Of a DNA stretch of 5,130 nucleotides, positions 1 through 5,130 are shown piece by piece; within the stretch, counting starts at the first letter, position 1; every line of letters starts with the position of its first letter. Origin of the DNA: Accumulibacter sp. (GTDB lineage: Bacteria > Pseudomonadota > Gammaproteobacteria > Burkholderiales > Rhodocyclaceae); contig JAIRZC010000155.1 of NCBI GenBank assembly GCA_031267455.1, forward strand, positions 1 to 5,130, read 5' to 3'. The notes beneath the pieces were generated by a model that saw only the letters and a program-made list of their open reading frames with translations, ran no database searches and was not told where the DNA came from. A program made the position numbers and the translations under genes.

Positions 1-65
1 CCCTGAATCCTCCGCGCCGCGATGCGCTTCACCGCGTGGGCGCAGACAAGGCGAAGGTTTTTCAT
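1..65 (-). CDS. Probable 5' end of an unidentified minus-strand gene (partial)
   Basis: Reading the minus strand from an ATG at 65-63, the frame stays open to the window edge and gives about 21 residues beginning MKNLRLVCAHAVKR. An AAGAGG Shine-Dalgarno-like stretch lies 8 bases upstream (74-79), and a sigma-70-like promoter can be drawn at 102-130. These signals are the reason for calling a gene here. The fragment is basic and too short to place in a family, so no function is proposed. Two plus-strand frames are also open at the window edge (stops at 110-112 and 117-119), so the region could instead be the tail of a plus-strand gene. The minus-strand reading is preferred because it alone comes with start signals. 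Confidence 0.4.
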   Translation of the reverse strand, partial: MKNLRLVCAHAVKRIAARRIQ

Positions 66-73
66 TCCGGGTG

Positions 74-79
74 CCTCTT
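74..79 (-). promoter_or_regulatory. Ribosome binding site of the partial minus-strand gene
   Basis: On the minus strand this reads AAGAGG, 8 bases before the ATG at 65-63. It is the main evidence that the short open frame at the window edge is a true gene start. Confidence 0.4.
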
Positions 80-101
80 CTCTTTGCCCATTCTTGGGGA
101 G

Positions 102-130
102 ATTGAATGAAAACCGAATGGATGAGCCAA
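102..130 (-). promoter_or_regulatory. Candidate sigma-70 promoter for the partial minus-strand gene
   Basis: Read on the minus strand, TTGGCT (125-130) is followed after 17 bases by TTCAAT (102-107). Each hexamer matches the consensus at four of six positions and the spacing is optimal. Transcription would start near 95, about 30 bases before the proposed ATG at 65. This is a match by eye and could be chance. Confidence 0.25.
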
Positions 131-162
131 ACGCGCGTGTTCGGATACTCTGAAAAGAAATT

Positions 163-175
163 TCCCGCGCCGGGA
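163..175. repeat. Short perfect inverted repeat, possible operator
   Basis: TCCCG (163-167) and CGGGA (171-175) are perfect inverted arms around a CGC centre. It lies about 190 bases upstream of the transporter start, in the region where regulators of both flanking genes could bind. Five-base GC-rich arms occur easily by chance, so an operator role is only a possibility. Confidence 0.2.
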
Positions 176-353
176 TGCGCGAGCGGAATCGAAATTTGCC
201 TTCTGGCGGCATGACTGCTAGCATTCGGCAAAAAAGCGGAAAGCGAGCGGACGGCCGCCTTGAGCGGGTCGTCTTTTGGTCATCAATCGCCATCGTGTCC
301 GACGCGTTGACGGATCATCCATTCCCACGCGACGGATCACCGGCGACTTTTTC

Positions 354-359
354 GGGAGA
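354..359 (+). promoter_or_regulatory. Ribosome binding site that sets the transporter start
   Basis: GGGAGA lies 6 bases before the ATG at 366. This supports starting the transporter at 366 rather than at the in-frame ATG at 276, which would add 30 residues with no membrane-protein character. Confidence 0.75.
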
Positions 360-365
360 AACTCC

Positions 366-980
366 ATGAGCGAAGGTGAAGCGCAAAAAGTTAAAATCAG
401 CGTCGCCAATCCGACGGCCCTTGGGCTTTTCGGCCTCGGCATCGTAACATTCGTTGCCGCGTCGCAAAAGCTGGGAATTACGACCGGCTTGTCGTTCGTA
501 ATCGTCTACGCGATCTTCTTGGGCGCGACAGCCCAACTCGTCGCGTGTATCTTCGATTTTCTTCATGAAAACATCTGGGGCGGAACCGTCTTTGGCGCCT
601 ACGCCTTTTTCTGGTATTCGCTCGCGTTCGCGTGGATGATGAAGATGGGCGTCTTCGGGCCGGAACTCGCGGCCGCGTGTGATACGCGCCAGCTTGGCTT
701 TGCCTTCCTTGGCTATCTGATCTTCTCGGTGCTGATGACTATCGGCGCGATGGAAGTCAACCGGCTGATCTTCATCGCGATGCTTGCAATCGACACCCTG
801 CTGCTTGCGCTGACATTGAATTCTTTCGACATCGCGCCGCATGCGACGCACATGATAGGCGCGTATGCCGAAATGACGACAGCTCTGCTTTCCTTCTACG
901 GTGCATCCGCTGTCGTGCTGAACACTTTCTTCGGGAAGCCCTTCTTGCCGCTCGGAAAACCTTTTGGCATCTTCAAGTAA
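366..980 (+). CDS. satP: Acetate uptake transporter family protein (GPR1/FUN34/YaaH, SatP-like)
   Basis: This is a 204-residue inner-membrane protein of the AceTr (GPR1/FUN34/YaaH) family. Characterised members such as E. coli SatP move acetate or succinate with protons. The family signature NPTALGLFGLG is at residues 15-25. The loop and helix with GGT..F.AYAFFW (72-83) match the family's G-x-T-x-F-x-x-YGxFW segment. The end, GASAVVLNTFFGKPFLPLG (179-197), aligns by eye with the SatP C-terminus. About six hydrophobic segments can be drawn: 17-34, 42-63, 73-94, 110-128, 133-151 and 168-188. The length is close to the usual 190-210 residues, and no signal peptide is expected. The start at 366 is chosen for its GGGAGA site and because the signature then lies near the N-terminus, as in relatives. 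The gene stands alone, convergent to the ccm operon and with no sign of a shared function. Substrate specificity cannot be read from sequence, so acetate is the family default. Confidence 0.88.
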   Translation: MSEGEAQKVKISVANPTALGLFGLGIVTFVAASQKLGITTGLSFVIVYAIFLGATAQLVACIFDFLHENIWGGTVFGAYAFFWYSLAFAWMMKMGVFGPELAAACDTRQLGFAFLGYLIFSVLMTIGAMEVNRLIFIAMLAIDTLLLALTLNSFDIAPHATHMIGAYAEMTTALLSFYGASAVVLNTFFGKPFLPLGKPFGIFK

Positions 981-1002
981 GCCGATTTTCCCGGCTTTCG
1001 AG

Positions 1003-1038
1003 GTAAAAGAATCGGGGCCGTGGTCCCGATTCTTTTAC
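1003..1038. terminator. Bidirectional intrinsic terminator between convergent genes
   Basis: A perfect 14-bp inverted repeat has arms GTAAAAGAATCGGG (1003-1016) and CCCGATTCTTTTAC (1025-1038). The 8-base centre could add a G-U and two G-C pairs. The GC-rich part of the stem is nearest the loop. The outer part is A-rich on one arm and T-rich on the other, so a TTCTTTTAC tail is produced whichever strand is transcribed. It lies 22 bases after the transporter stop (980) and about 45 bases beyond the ccmI stop (1083) on the other strand, where it could end both transcripts. Confidence 0.85.
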
Positions 1039-1082
1039 ACTGCTTTTCGCCTTTCGGATATTGCCGCATCGGCGGGATGTTT

Positions 1083-1937
1083 TCACGAAGTTTTTTCTCG
1101 TACCGCCCGAAGCCGGCGCGCTTCACCGATTGCCTTTTTTACCATCCCCGCCTCTTCCGAGGCCGGGTCGAGCCGCGGCAACAGGCGCTCCCATAAATCG
1201 ACGGCCGCCTTGAGATCGCCGCGCTTTGCGGCAGATAAACCCAAAAGAACAAGCGCCCTCGGCATATTGGCCTCACGCGCAAACGCGCGACCGAGCAGAT
1301 CGTCGATCTTTGCGTCGAATCGGCCGTCGTTAATCAGCAGCAAGGTTTCCGCGTAGTCGACGAGGGCTGCTGCATCGCCGTCGAGCCGTTTGCCTCCGCG
1401 CGCAAAGGCTTCCGCCGCCTCCGTGAGGCGACCACTTTCCTTGTAAACACGCGCAAGTCGAATCCAGTTTTCCGCTTCCTTCGACTCTGCGCGCGGTTCG
1501 TCCCTCGATTCGTCGATAGACGGCGAGAGTGCGGGAACAGAGCGAGAGAATCCGTATCCAAGCGCGATTGCCTCGGGTCTTCCAAGTACCACATAAACGC
1601 TCAAGGCCAAAAGCGAGACGAAAAGGGCAAGCGCGAGAGAGGTGGCGCGCAGCTCTGATTCGGCGCGCGAAACCCCGCGCGCTCCGGCGTTTTCGTCTTC
1701 GTTTCTTTCTTCTTCCAGAAAACGGCGCCCGATCTCGCTTCGAGTTTGGACGAAGTCGTTTTCGGAAACAAAGCCGCGTTCACGGTCGCGTTCGAGTTCG
1801 GCGCGCTGTTCCCGGAAAATCGGAAGGCAGGCATCGCAGCGACGGATATCCTGCGCCTCACGTTTCGGCGGGTGGGACAGCAGGTGGCCAAGCACAGACA
1901 GAAGAAGCGCCGACGCCAAAAGAACGAAGACGATCAT
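1083..1937 (-). CDS. ccmI: CcmI, TPR-containing apocytochrome c chaperone
   Basis: CcmI (CycH in rhizobia) binds the C-terminal region of apocytochromes c and delivers them to the CcmF/CcmH haem-ligation complex. The 284-residue product has the expected layout. A first membrane helix spans residues 2-20. A charged, predicted cytoplasmic stretch (21-97) follows, with the family-type sequence FREQRAELERDRERG near 41-55 and LEEER at 74-78. A second helix spans about 98-118, and a helical periplasmic domain with TPR-like repeats runs from about 156 to 280. Known separate CcmI proteins are often longer, so this one has a compact TPR region. A CDAC motif at residues 34-37 in the cytoplasmic loop is unusual. 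The start ATG overlaps the ccmH stop by four bases (ATGA, 1934-1937), and it is the last gene before the terminator. No truncation is visible, and the gene is kept separate from ccmH, unlike the fused E. coli CcmH. Confidence 0.85.
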   Translation of the reverse strand: MIVFVLLASALLLSVLGHLLSHPPKREAQDIRRCDACLPIFREQRAELERDRERGFVSENDFVQTRSEIGRRFLEEERNEDENAGARGVSRAESELRATSLALALFVSLLALSVYVVLGRPEAIALGYGFSRSVPALSPSIDESRDEPRAESKEAENWIRLARVYKESGRLTEAAEAFARGGKRLDGDAAALVDYAETLLLINDGRFDAKIDDLLGRAFAREANMPRALVLLGLSAAKRGDLKAAVDLWERLLPRLDPASEEAGMVKKAIGEARRLRAVREKTS

Positions 1938-2407
1938 GGCAGCCCTGAGATGTTGGTATGCAACAATGCCTCGGCGCGCGCCTGCTCGCTTGCGTCAAAC
2001 GCGCTCTCGGGCGTTGATTGCGCGCCGCCCTTCAGTTTGAGAAGGAAAGCGCCAAACGCGCCGATGAGCAAGAGTCCGGGACCAAACCACAGCAGCACGG
2101 TGTCGCGTTTGAGCCGGGGGCGGTATCGGATGAAGTCACCATAGCGGGCGGTCATGAAATCCATGATTTCGTCGTCGCTTTTACCTTCGAGAATCATCGC
2201 GCGGATCCGACTGCGGAGATCGGCGGCAAGGCCAGCGCTGGATATCGCCAGCGACTCATTCTGGCAGACCATGCAGCGTAGTTCGGAAGAAATTTCGTGA
2301 AAGCGCCTTTCGACGGCTTCATCAGTGGGAGCGGCGTCTTTCGCAAGTACCGGAAAAACGAATGCCAACACCAGCGCGGACATGATGTTTGGCGTGAGTC
2401 TCTTCAT
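1934..2407 (-). CDS. ccmH: CcmH, cytochrome c biogenesis thiol oxidoreductase subunit
   Basis: CcmH (CycL) is a periplasmic, membrane-anchored thiol protein that works with CcmG to reduce the CXXCH cysteines of apocytochrome c before haem attachment. The 157-residue product has a signal or anchor segment at residues 9-22. The diagnostic LRCMVCQN follows at 43-50 with redox cysteines C45 and C48. Next come the typical helical sequence RSRIRAMILEGKSDDEI (65-81) and YGDFIRYRP (89-97). A single membrane helix lies at about 104-124, followed by a short tail. This is the full length of a stand-alone CcmH, without the C-terminal TPR domain that E. coli fuses to it; the separate downstream ccmI supplies that domain. 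The start (2407-2405) overlaps the ccmG stop in ATGA, and the stop overlaps the ccmI start in ATGA. Only a weak GGAA-type ribosome site precedes it, consistent with translational coupling. Confidence 0.95.
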   Translation of the reverse strand: MKRLTPNIMSALVLAFVFPVLAKDAAPTDEAVERRFHEISSELRCMVCQNESLAISSAGLAADLRSRIRAMILEGKSDDEIMDFMTARYGDFIRYRPRLKRDTVLLWFGPGLLLIGAFGAFLLKLKGGAQSTPESAFDASEQARAEALLHTNISGLP

Positions 2408-2997
2408 CGCGAAAGTTCCGCGATCAGCGGGAGAAGTTTTTCAACAAGAGCGTCACGCGTAATCGGGCCGATATGTTTCGCGCGTATGACGCCATTTTTG
2501 TCGATCACAAAAGTTTCGGGGACTCCATAGACACCATAGTCGATTCCAACGCGCCCGTCGGTATCGAGGACGGAAAGCGCGTAGGGGTCCCCGTTGCGCT
2601 TCAACCAAGCGCTCGCGCGTTCACGCGCGAGTTCGCGTTCCGCCCAAGGCGCGGGTTTTGCGTAGGCATTTGCGGCGTCGCCGCGAACTTCCTTGTAATT
2701 CAAACCGATCAGCGGAAACTTGTCCTTCATCTCGACGAGCAGCGAATGTTCCGCGCGGCAAGAAACGCACCAGCTCGCCCAGACATTGAGCATCCAGACC
2801 TTTCCGAGCATTTCATTCGGAGAAAAAACTTTCGAAGATTCGCCTTTCGGAGCTGCGTCCAACACGGGGAGTAAAAATACCGGCGCGGCCTGTCCGATGA
2901 GCGGCGAGGCAAGCTCAGGCGGGGTGCGTTCGATCCCAACTGCCATGAAGGCAACAAGGACAATGAAGATAAGCAGGGGCCAGAGAAAGCGATTCAT
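2404..2997 (-). CDS. ccmG: CcmG/DsbE thioredoxin-like protein of cytochrome c maturation
   Basis: CcmG (DsbE) is a membrane-tethered periplasmic thioredoxin-fold reductase that passes electrons from CcdA/DsbD to CcmH or the apocytochrome. The 197-residue product has an N-terminal anchor helix (4-20). A strand region with IGQAAPVFLLP (34-44) follows, then the active site NVWASWCVSCRAEH at 71-84 with C77 and C80. The conserved GVYGVPETFVID (155-166) contains the expected cis-proline P160 and the glutamate E161 typical of this family. The CVSC dipeptide differs from the CPTC of E. coli. About 24 residues (roughly 104-127) are extra compared with E. coli CcmG, between the NYK motif and WLKRNGDPYALS. 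The start ATG lies in an ATGA overlap with the ccmF stop. No Shine-Dalgarno is seen just upstream (the mRNA there reads ATCCTCCCCGAC), so translation probably depends on ribosomes ending ccmF. Confidence 0.95.
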   Translation of the reverse strand: MNRFLWPLLIFIVLVAFMAVGIERTPPELASPLIGQAAPVFLLPVLDAAPKGESSKVFSPNEMLGKVWMLNVWASWCVSCRAEHSLLVEMKDKFPLIGLNYKEVRGDAANAYAKPAPWAERELARERASAWLKRNGDPYALSVLDTDGRVGIDYGVYGVPETFVIDKNGVIRAKHIGPITRDALVEKLLPLIAELSR

Positions 2998-5117
2998 GTC
3001 GGGGAGGATAATCGCATCGTATGACGTGATTCCATTTCCGAATGGTTCGTATCTTTGTTAATTTTACCCCGCCGCGCATATGCTCTGCGGAAAACTTCGT
3101 TTTCGCCGCTTGGAGGGTGGTATTTCCCTTGATCGCGCGCCCACATCGAGTCGCGGGCTTCGGATTCGGTCGGGGGTTTCGCGAAACGTCGCGAGGCGCG
3201 GCGATGCTTAAAGAGGGCAATCAAGCCGCCGAGCGCCGTCAGCGCGCATCCGCCCCATATCCAGCTGACAAAAGGCTTGTGGGAAATTCGAATGATCCAG
3301 GCGCCTTCGGAATCGTCGCTCCCGACAGTCTCGTCAAGAACGATATGAAGGTCGCGCCCAAAGTCGATCGCGGCCTCGGTCATCGTAACGCCGGAGCTTG
3401 GGTAGAAGCGCTTTTCAGGGAAAAACTTGCGCAATGTCCGATCTTCGTGGATCAGGTCAATGTCGGCGGCAATGGCGCGGTAATTCGGGCCCTTCTCACG
3501 CCAGACGCCGTTGAAGCGAAAAACGTGATTTACGAGGCGAAACGTCTCGCCGCCACCGACCCGGAAAGTTTTTTCAACAGGGTAAGCACTGGCGAGCGTG
3601 ATTCCCGCGACGATCGCGGCGACGCCGAGATGGGCGACATGCATTCCGTGAAAACCGGCGAAACGCAGGGGAGCGAAAAGCCGATCGGAGGATGCGGTCG
3701 CGCTGGTCAATGATCCAAGGAATTGCCAAGCGCCGCTCATCGCGATCCACGCGGCTAGCGTCAGTCCCAGGGCGGGCAGGGGTTTCCACGCGCCAAAAAA
3801 AGCGGGCGATGCGAGCCCGAAAGCGAGCGCGACAAGAAAGACGGGAAACAGCTTTTGGACAAGCCTTCCGGGGGTGAAGCGTTTCCATCGGGCAAATACG
3901 GCTGCGCCGGTCAGAAAAAGCGCTGAAATCGCCAGCGGCGTGAATACAGCGTCGAAATAAGGCGCGCCGACTGAAATCCTGCCAAGTCCAAGCGCATCGA
4001 TCGCCAATGGGTAAAGTGTTCCGAGCAGAATTGAAGCGCACGCGACCATCGACAGTAGGCTTCCGGTAAGTAAGAACGTTTCACGCGATGCAAGGGCGAA
4101 ATGCCCTCCAAGAGTAACACGCGGTGCGCGCCATGCGAAAAGTACGAGCGAGGCGCCGATGACGATGGCAAGGAAGGCGAGGATAAAAGCACCGCACCGC
4201 GGGCTTTCGGAAAATGCATGGACCGAGATCAGCACGCCGGAGCGGACAAGGAAAGCGCCCATCAACGACAAAGCGAACGAAGCGATTGCAAGAAAGAGGC
4301 TCCAGACGCGGAAAGCGCCGCGCTTCTCGGCGACCGGAAGCGCATGGATCAGCGCCGTTGCCGCAAGCCAAGGCATCAACGAAGCATTTTCGACGGGGTC
4401 CCAGAACCACCAGCCTCCCCAACCGAGTTCGTAATAGGCCCAGAAAGATCCGGTCGCGATCCCGATTGTCAGAAAAAACCAAGAGAAAATCGTCCAGAAA
4501 CGTGTCTCCCGCGCCCATACGACTCCCGGCATGCCGGAAATCAGCGCTTCAACGGCAAGCGCAAAGGGTATCGCGAGGCCTGAATATCCCAGATAAAGCA
4601 TCGGTGGATGGAAGATCAACCCGGGATCCTGGAGAAGCGGGTTGAGGTCGTTTCCCTCTGGAACACTTGGGAAGACACGCTCAAACGGGTTCGACGTAAA
4701 AAGGAGAATCAGCAGGAGGCCGAAAGAGATCGCTCCGAGAACGCCGATGACACGGCGCGAAACTTCGCCAGGAATCGATTTCGAGGAAATGTGGAAAACC
4801 AATGTCCATGAGGCGAGCGCGTACACCCAGAAAAGCAGCGAGCCCTCGTGCCCGCCCCACGCTGCGGCAATACGGTAGACGAGCGGCAAGCGCGTGTTCG
4901 AATGCCGGACGACATAGGCAACGGAAAAATCCCTGGATGCGAGCGCATAGACGAGACAAGCGGCGGCGACCGACAAGGAAAGGAGTTGCGCGAAAACAGC
5001 CGGTCGCGCGAAGCGCGCGATACCTCCTGTGCGTTCGGGATGCCAAAGGCCGGAGCTTTGCGTGAATGCAAGGCACAGCGCAAGGCTTAGCGCGAAATGG
5101 CCGAATTCGGGAATCAT
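2994..5117 (-). CDS. ccmF: CcmF, haem lyase subunit of the cytochrome c maturation system
   Basis: CcmF is the large inner-membrane protein that takes haem from holo-CcmE and, with CcmH and CcmI, attaches it to apocytochrome c. The 707-residue product begins MIPEFGHFALSLAL, the usual CcmF N-terminus, which fixes the start at 5117. GGHEGSLLFWV is at 88-98. The tryptophan-rich WWD haem-handling segment spans 232-250, with GGWWFWDPVEN at its core. Histidines occur where the family has its haem ligands: H170 (LIFHPPMLYLGYSG), H257 (ALIHAL), H300 (ISVHAFSESP), and H493 or H496 (GMHVAHLGVA). Many membrane helices follow one another, with a large soluble section at about 511-610 and a last helix near 618-636. 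E. coli CcmF is about 647 residues; the excess here is a charged tail from about residue 640 to 707. It ends in ATGA shared with ccmG. The family assignment is very secure, but the tail is unexplained. Confidence 0.97.
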   Translation of the reverse strand: MIPEFGHFALSLALCLAFTQSSGLWHPERTGGIARFARPAVFAQLLSLSVAAACLVYALASRDFSVAYVVRHSNTRLPLVYRIAAAWGGHEGSLLFWVYALASWTLVFHISSKSIPGEVSRRVIGVLGAISFGLLLILLFTSNPFERVFPSVPEGNDLNPLLQDPGLIFHPPMLYLGYSGLAIPFALAVEALISGMPGVVWARETRFWTIFSWFFLTIGIATGSFWAYYELGWGGWWFWDPVENASLMPWLAATALIHALPVAEKRGAFRVWSLFLAIASFALSLMGAFLVRSGVLISVHAFSESPRCGAFILAFLAIVIGASLVLFAWRAPRVTLGGHFALASRETFLLTGSLLSMVACASILLGTLYPLAIDALGLGRISVGAPYFDAVFTPLAISALFLTGAAVFARWKRFTPGRLVQKLFPVFLVALAFGLASPAFFGAWKPLPALGLTLAAWIAMSGAWQFLGSLTSATASSDRLFAPLRFAGFHGMHVAHLGVAAIVAGITLASAYPVEKTFRVGGGETFRLVNHVFRFNGVWREKGPNYRAIAADIDLIHEDRTLRKFFPEKRFYPSSGVTMTEAAIDFGRDLHIVLDETVGSDDSEGAWIIRISHKPFVSWIWGGCALTALGGLIALFKHRRASRRFAKPPTESEARDSMWARDQGKYHPPSGENEVFRRAYARRGKINKDTNHSEMESRHTMRLSSPT

Positions 5118-5130
5118 CCCGAAAATCGCG
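5114..5130 (-). CDS. Last codons of the upstream gene, by context ccmE (partial)
   Basis: One minus-strand frame enters from the window edge and stops at TGA (5116-5114), giving the end ...Arg-Phe-Ser-Gly-stop. That stop overlaps the ccmF ATG as ATGA, the same arrangement as the three other junctions of this operon. Only four full codons are visible, so the identity comes from the usual ccmE-ccmF order and not from the residues themselves. Confidence 0.4.

Larger units (their letters stand above)
66..365. other. Intergenic region upstream of the transporter gene
   Basis: This stretch separates the probable minus-strand gene start at 65 from the transporter start at 366. It holds the candidate leftward promoter (102-130), a perfect 5-bp inverted repeat TCCCG-CGC-CGGGA (163-175), and two copies of GAAATTT (157-163 and 191-197). 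I see no clear rightward promoter for the transporter. GATACT at 144-149 is -10-like but has no good -35, and TTGACG at 307-312 has no -10 at the right distance. A 64-codon plus-strand frame (175-369) overlaps the transporter start, but its product resembles no family I know. Confidence 0.6.

Noticed and set aside
3..119. Plus-strand frame open from the left edge to TGA at 117-119, possibly the tail of a gene
   Set aside because: The roughly 38 residues resemble nothing known to me, and the opposite strand has a start codon with a ribosome site and a candidate promoter. It cannot be fully excluded from this window.
276..365. 30-residue N-terminal extension of the transporter from an ATG at 276
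   Set aside because: The extension is Arg-rich and unlike the family, while the ATG at 366 has a good ribosome site and puts the NPxxLGL signature at the expected distance from the N-terminus.
315..851. 178-codon minus-strand open frame opposite the transporter
   Set aside because: Its product is a low-complexity, Arg- and Glu-rich shadow of the clearly conserved plus-strand transporter gene.
979..997. Small hairpin AAGCCG/CGGCTT directly at the transporter stop, followed by TTT
   Set aside because: A 6-bp stem with a very short T-run is weak, and the 14-bp repeat at 1003-1038 is a far better terminator.
250..1214. Identical 15-base word GACGGCCGCCTTGAG at 250-264 and 1200-1214
   Set aside because: The match does not extend beyond 15 bases. 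The second copy is inside ccmI coding sequence, and one such GC-rich match in a window this size can arise by chance.
3042..3713. 223-codon plus-strand open frame antisense to ccmF
   Set aside because: It lies wholly opposite the conserved ccmF coding sequence, its product shows no recognisable domain, and GC-rich genes commonly leave such open antisense frames.
1..5130. Search for CRISPR arrays, insertion sequences, tRNA or rRNA genes, toxin-antitoxin or defence genes
   Set aside because: No regularly spaced repeats, transposase motifs, terminal inverted repeats or RNA gene patterns were seen, and nearly all of the window is accounted for by a transporter and a conserved housekeeping operon.

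Overview
The window carries the distal half of a System I (Ccm) cytochrome c maturation operon on the minus strand. It also carries a stand-alone acetate/succinate-type transporter gene on the plus strand that converges on the operon. The host is most likely a Gram-negative proteobacterium: it has a separate CcmH and CcmI, a thioredoxin-like CcmG and a large CcmF, and moderately high G+C. The gene order F-G-H-I is the one usual in gamma- and beta-proteobacteria; many alphaproteobacteria use I-E-F-H. Sequence alone does not let me name the genus or class.

Layout. Positions 1-65 probably hold the first codons of a minus-strand gene running out of the window, with a ribosome binding site at 74-79 and a possible sigma-70 promoter at 102-130. 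Positions 66-365 form a divergent upstream region with no convincing gene. Positions 366-980 (+) encode a 204-residue SatP/YaaH-family transporter. Positions 981-1082 are a convergent gap with one strong inverted repeat, probably a shared bidirectional terminator. From 1083 to 5117 (-), in transcription order, come ccmF, ccmG, ccmH and ccmI. The last 17 bases (5114-5130) fit the tail of a further upstream gene, by context ccmE.

How the genes work together. CcmF is the membrane haem lyase, CcmG and CcmH form the thiol-reducing relay that keeps the apocytochrome CXXCH cysteines reduced, and CcmI is the TPR chaperone that presents the apocytochrome. All three internal junctions, and apparently the one entering ccmF, are 4-base ATGA stop/start overlaps, so the operon looks tightly translationally coupled.

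No new system is evident; this is mainly a standard pathway. The points worth a second look are a C-terminal tail of about 65 residues on CcmF with a faint resemblance to the CcmE haem-binding motif, an insertion of about 24 residues in CcmG, and a CxxC pair in the predicted cytoplasmic loop of CcmI.
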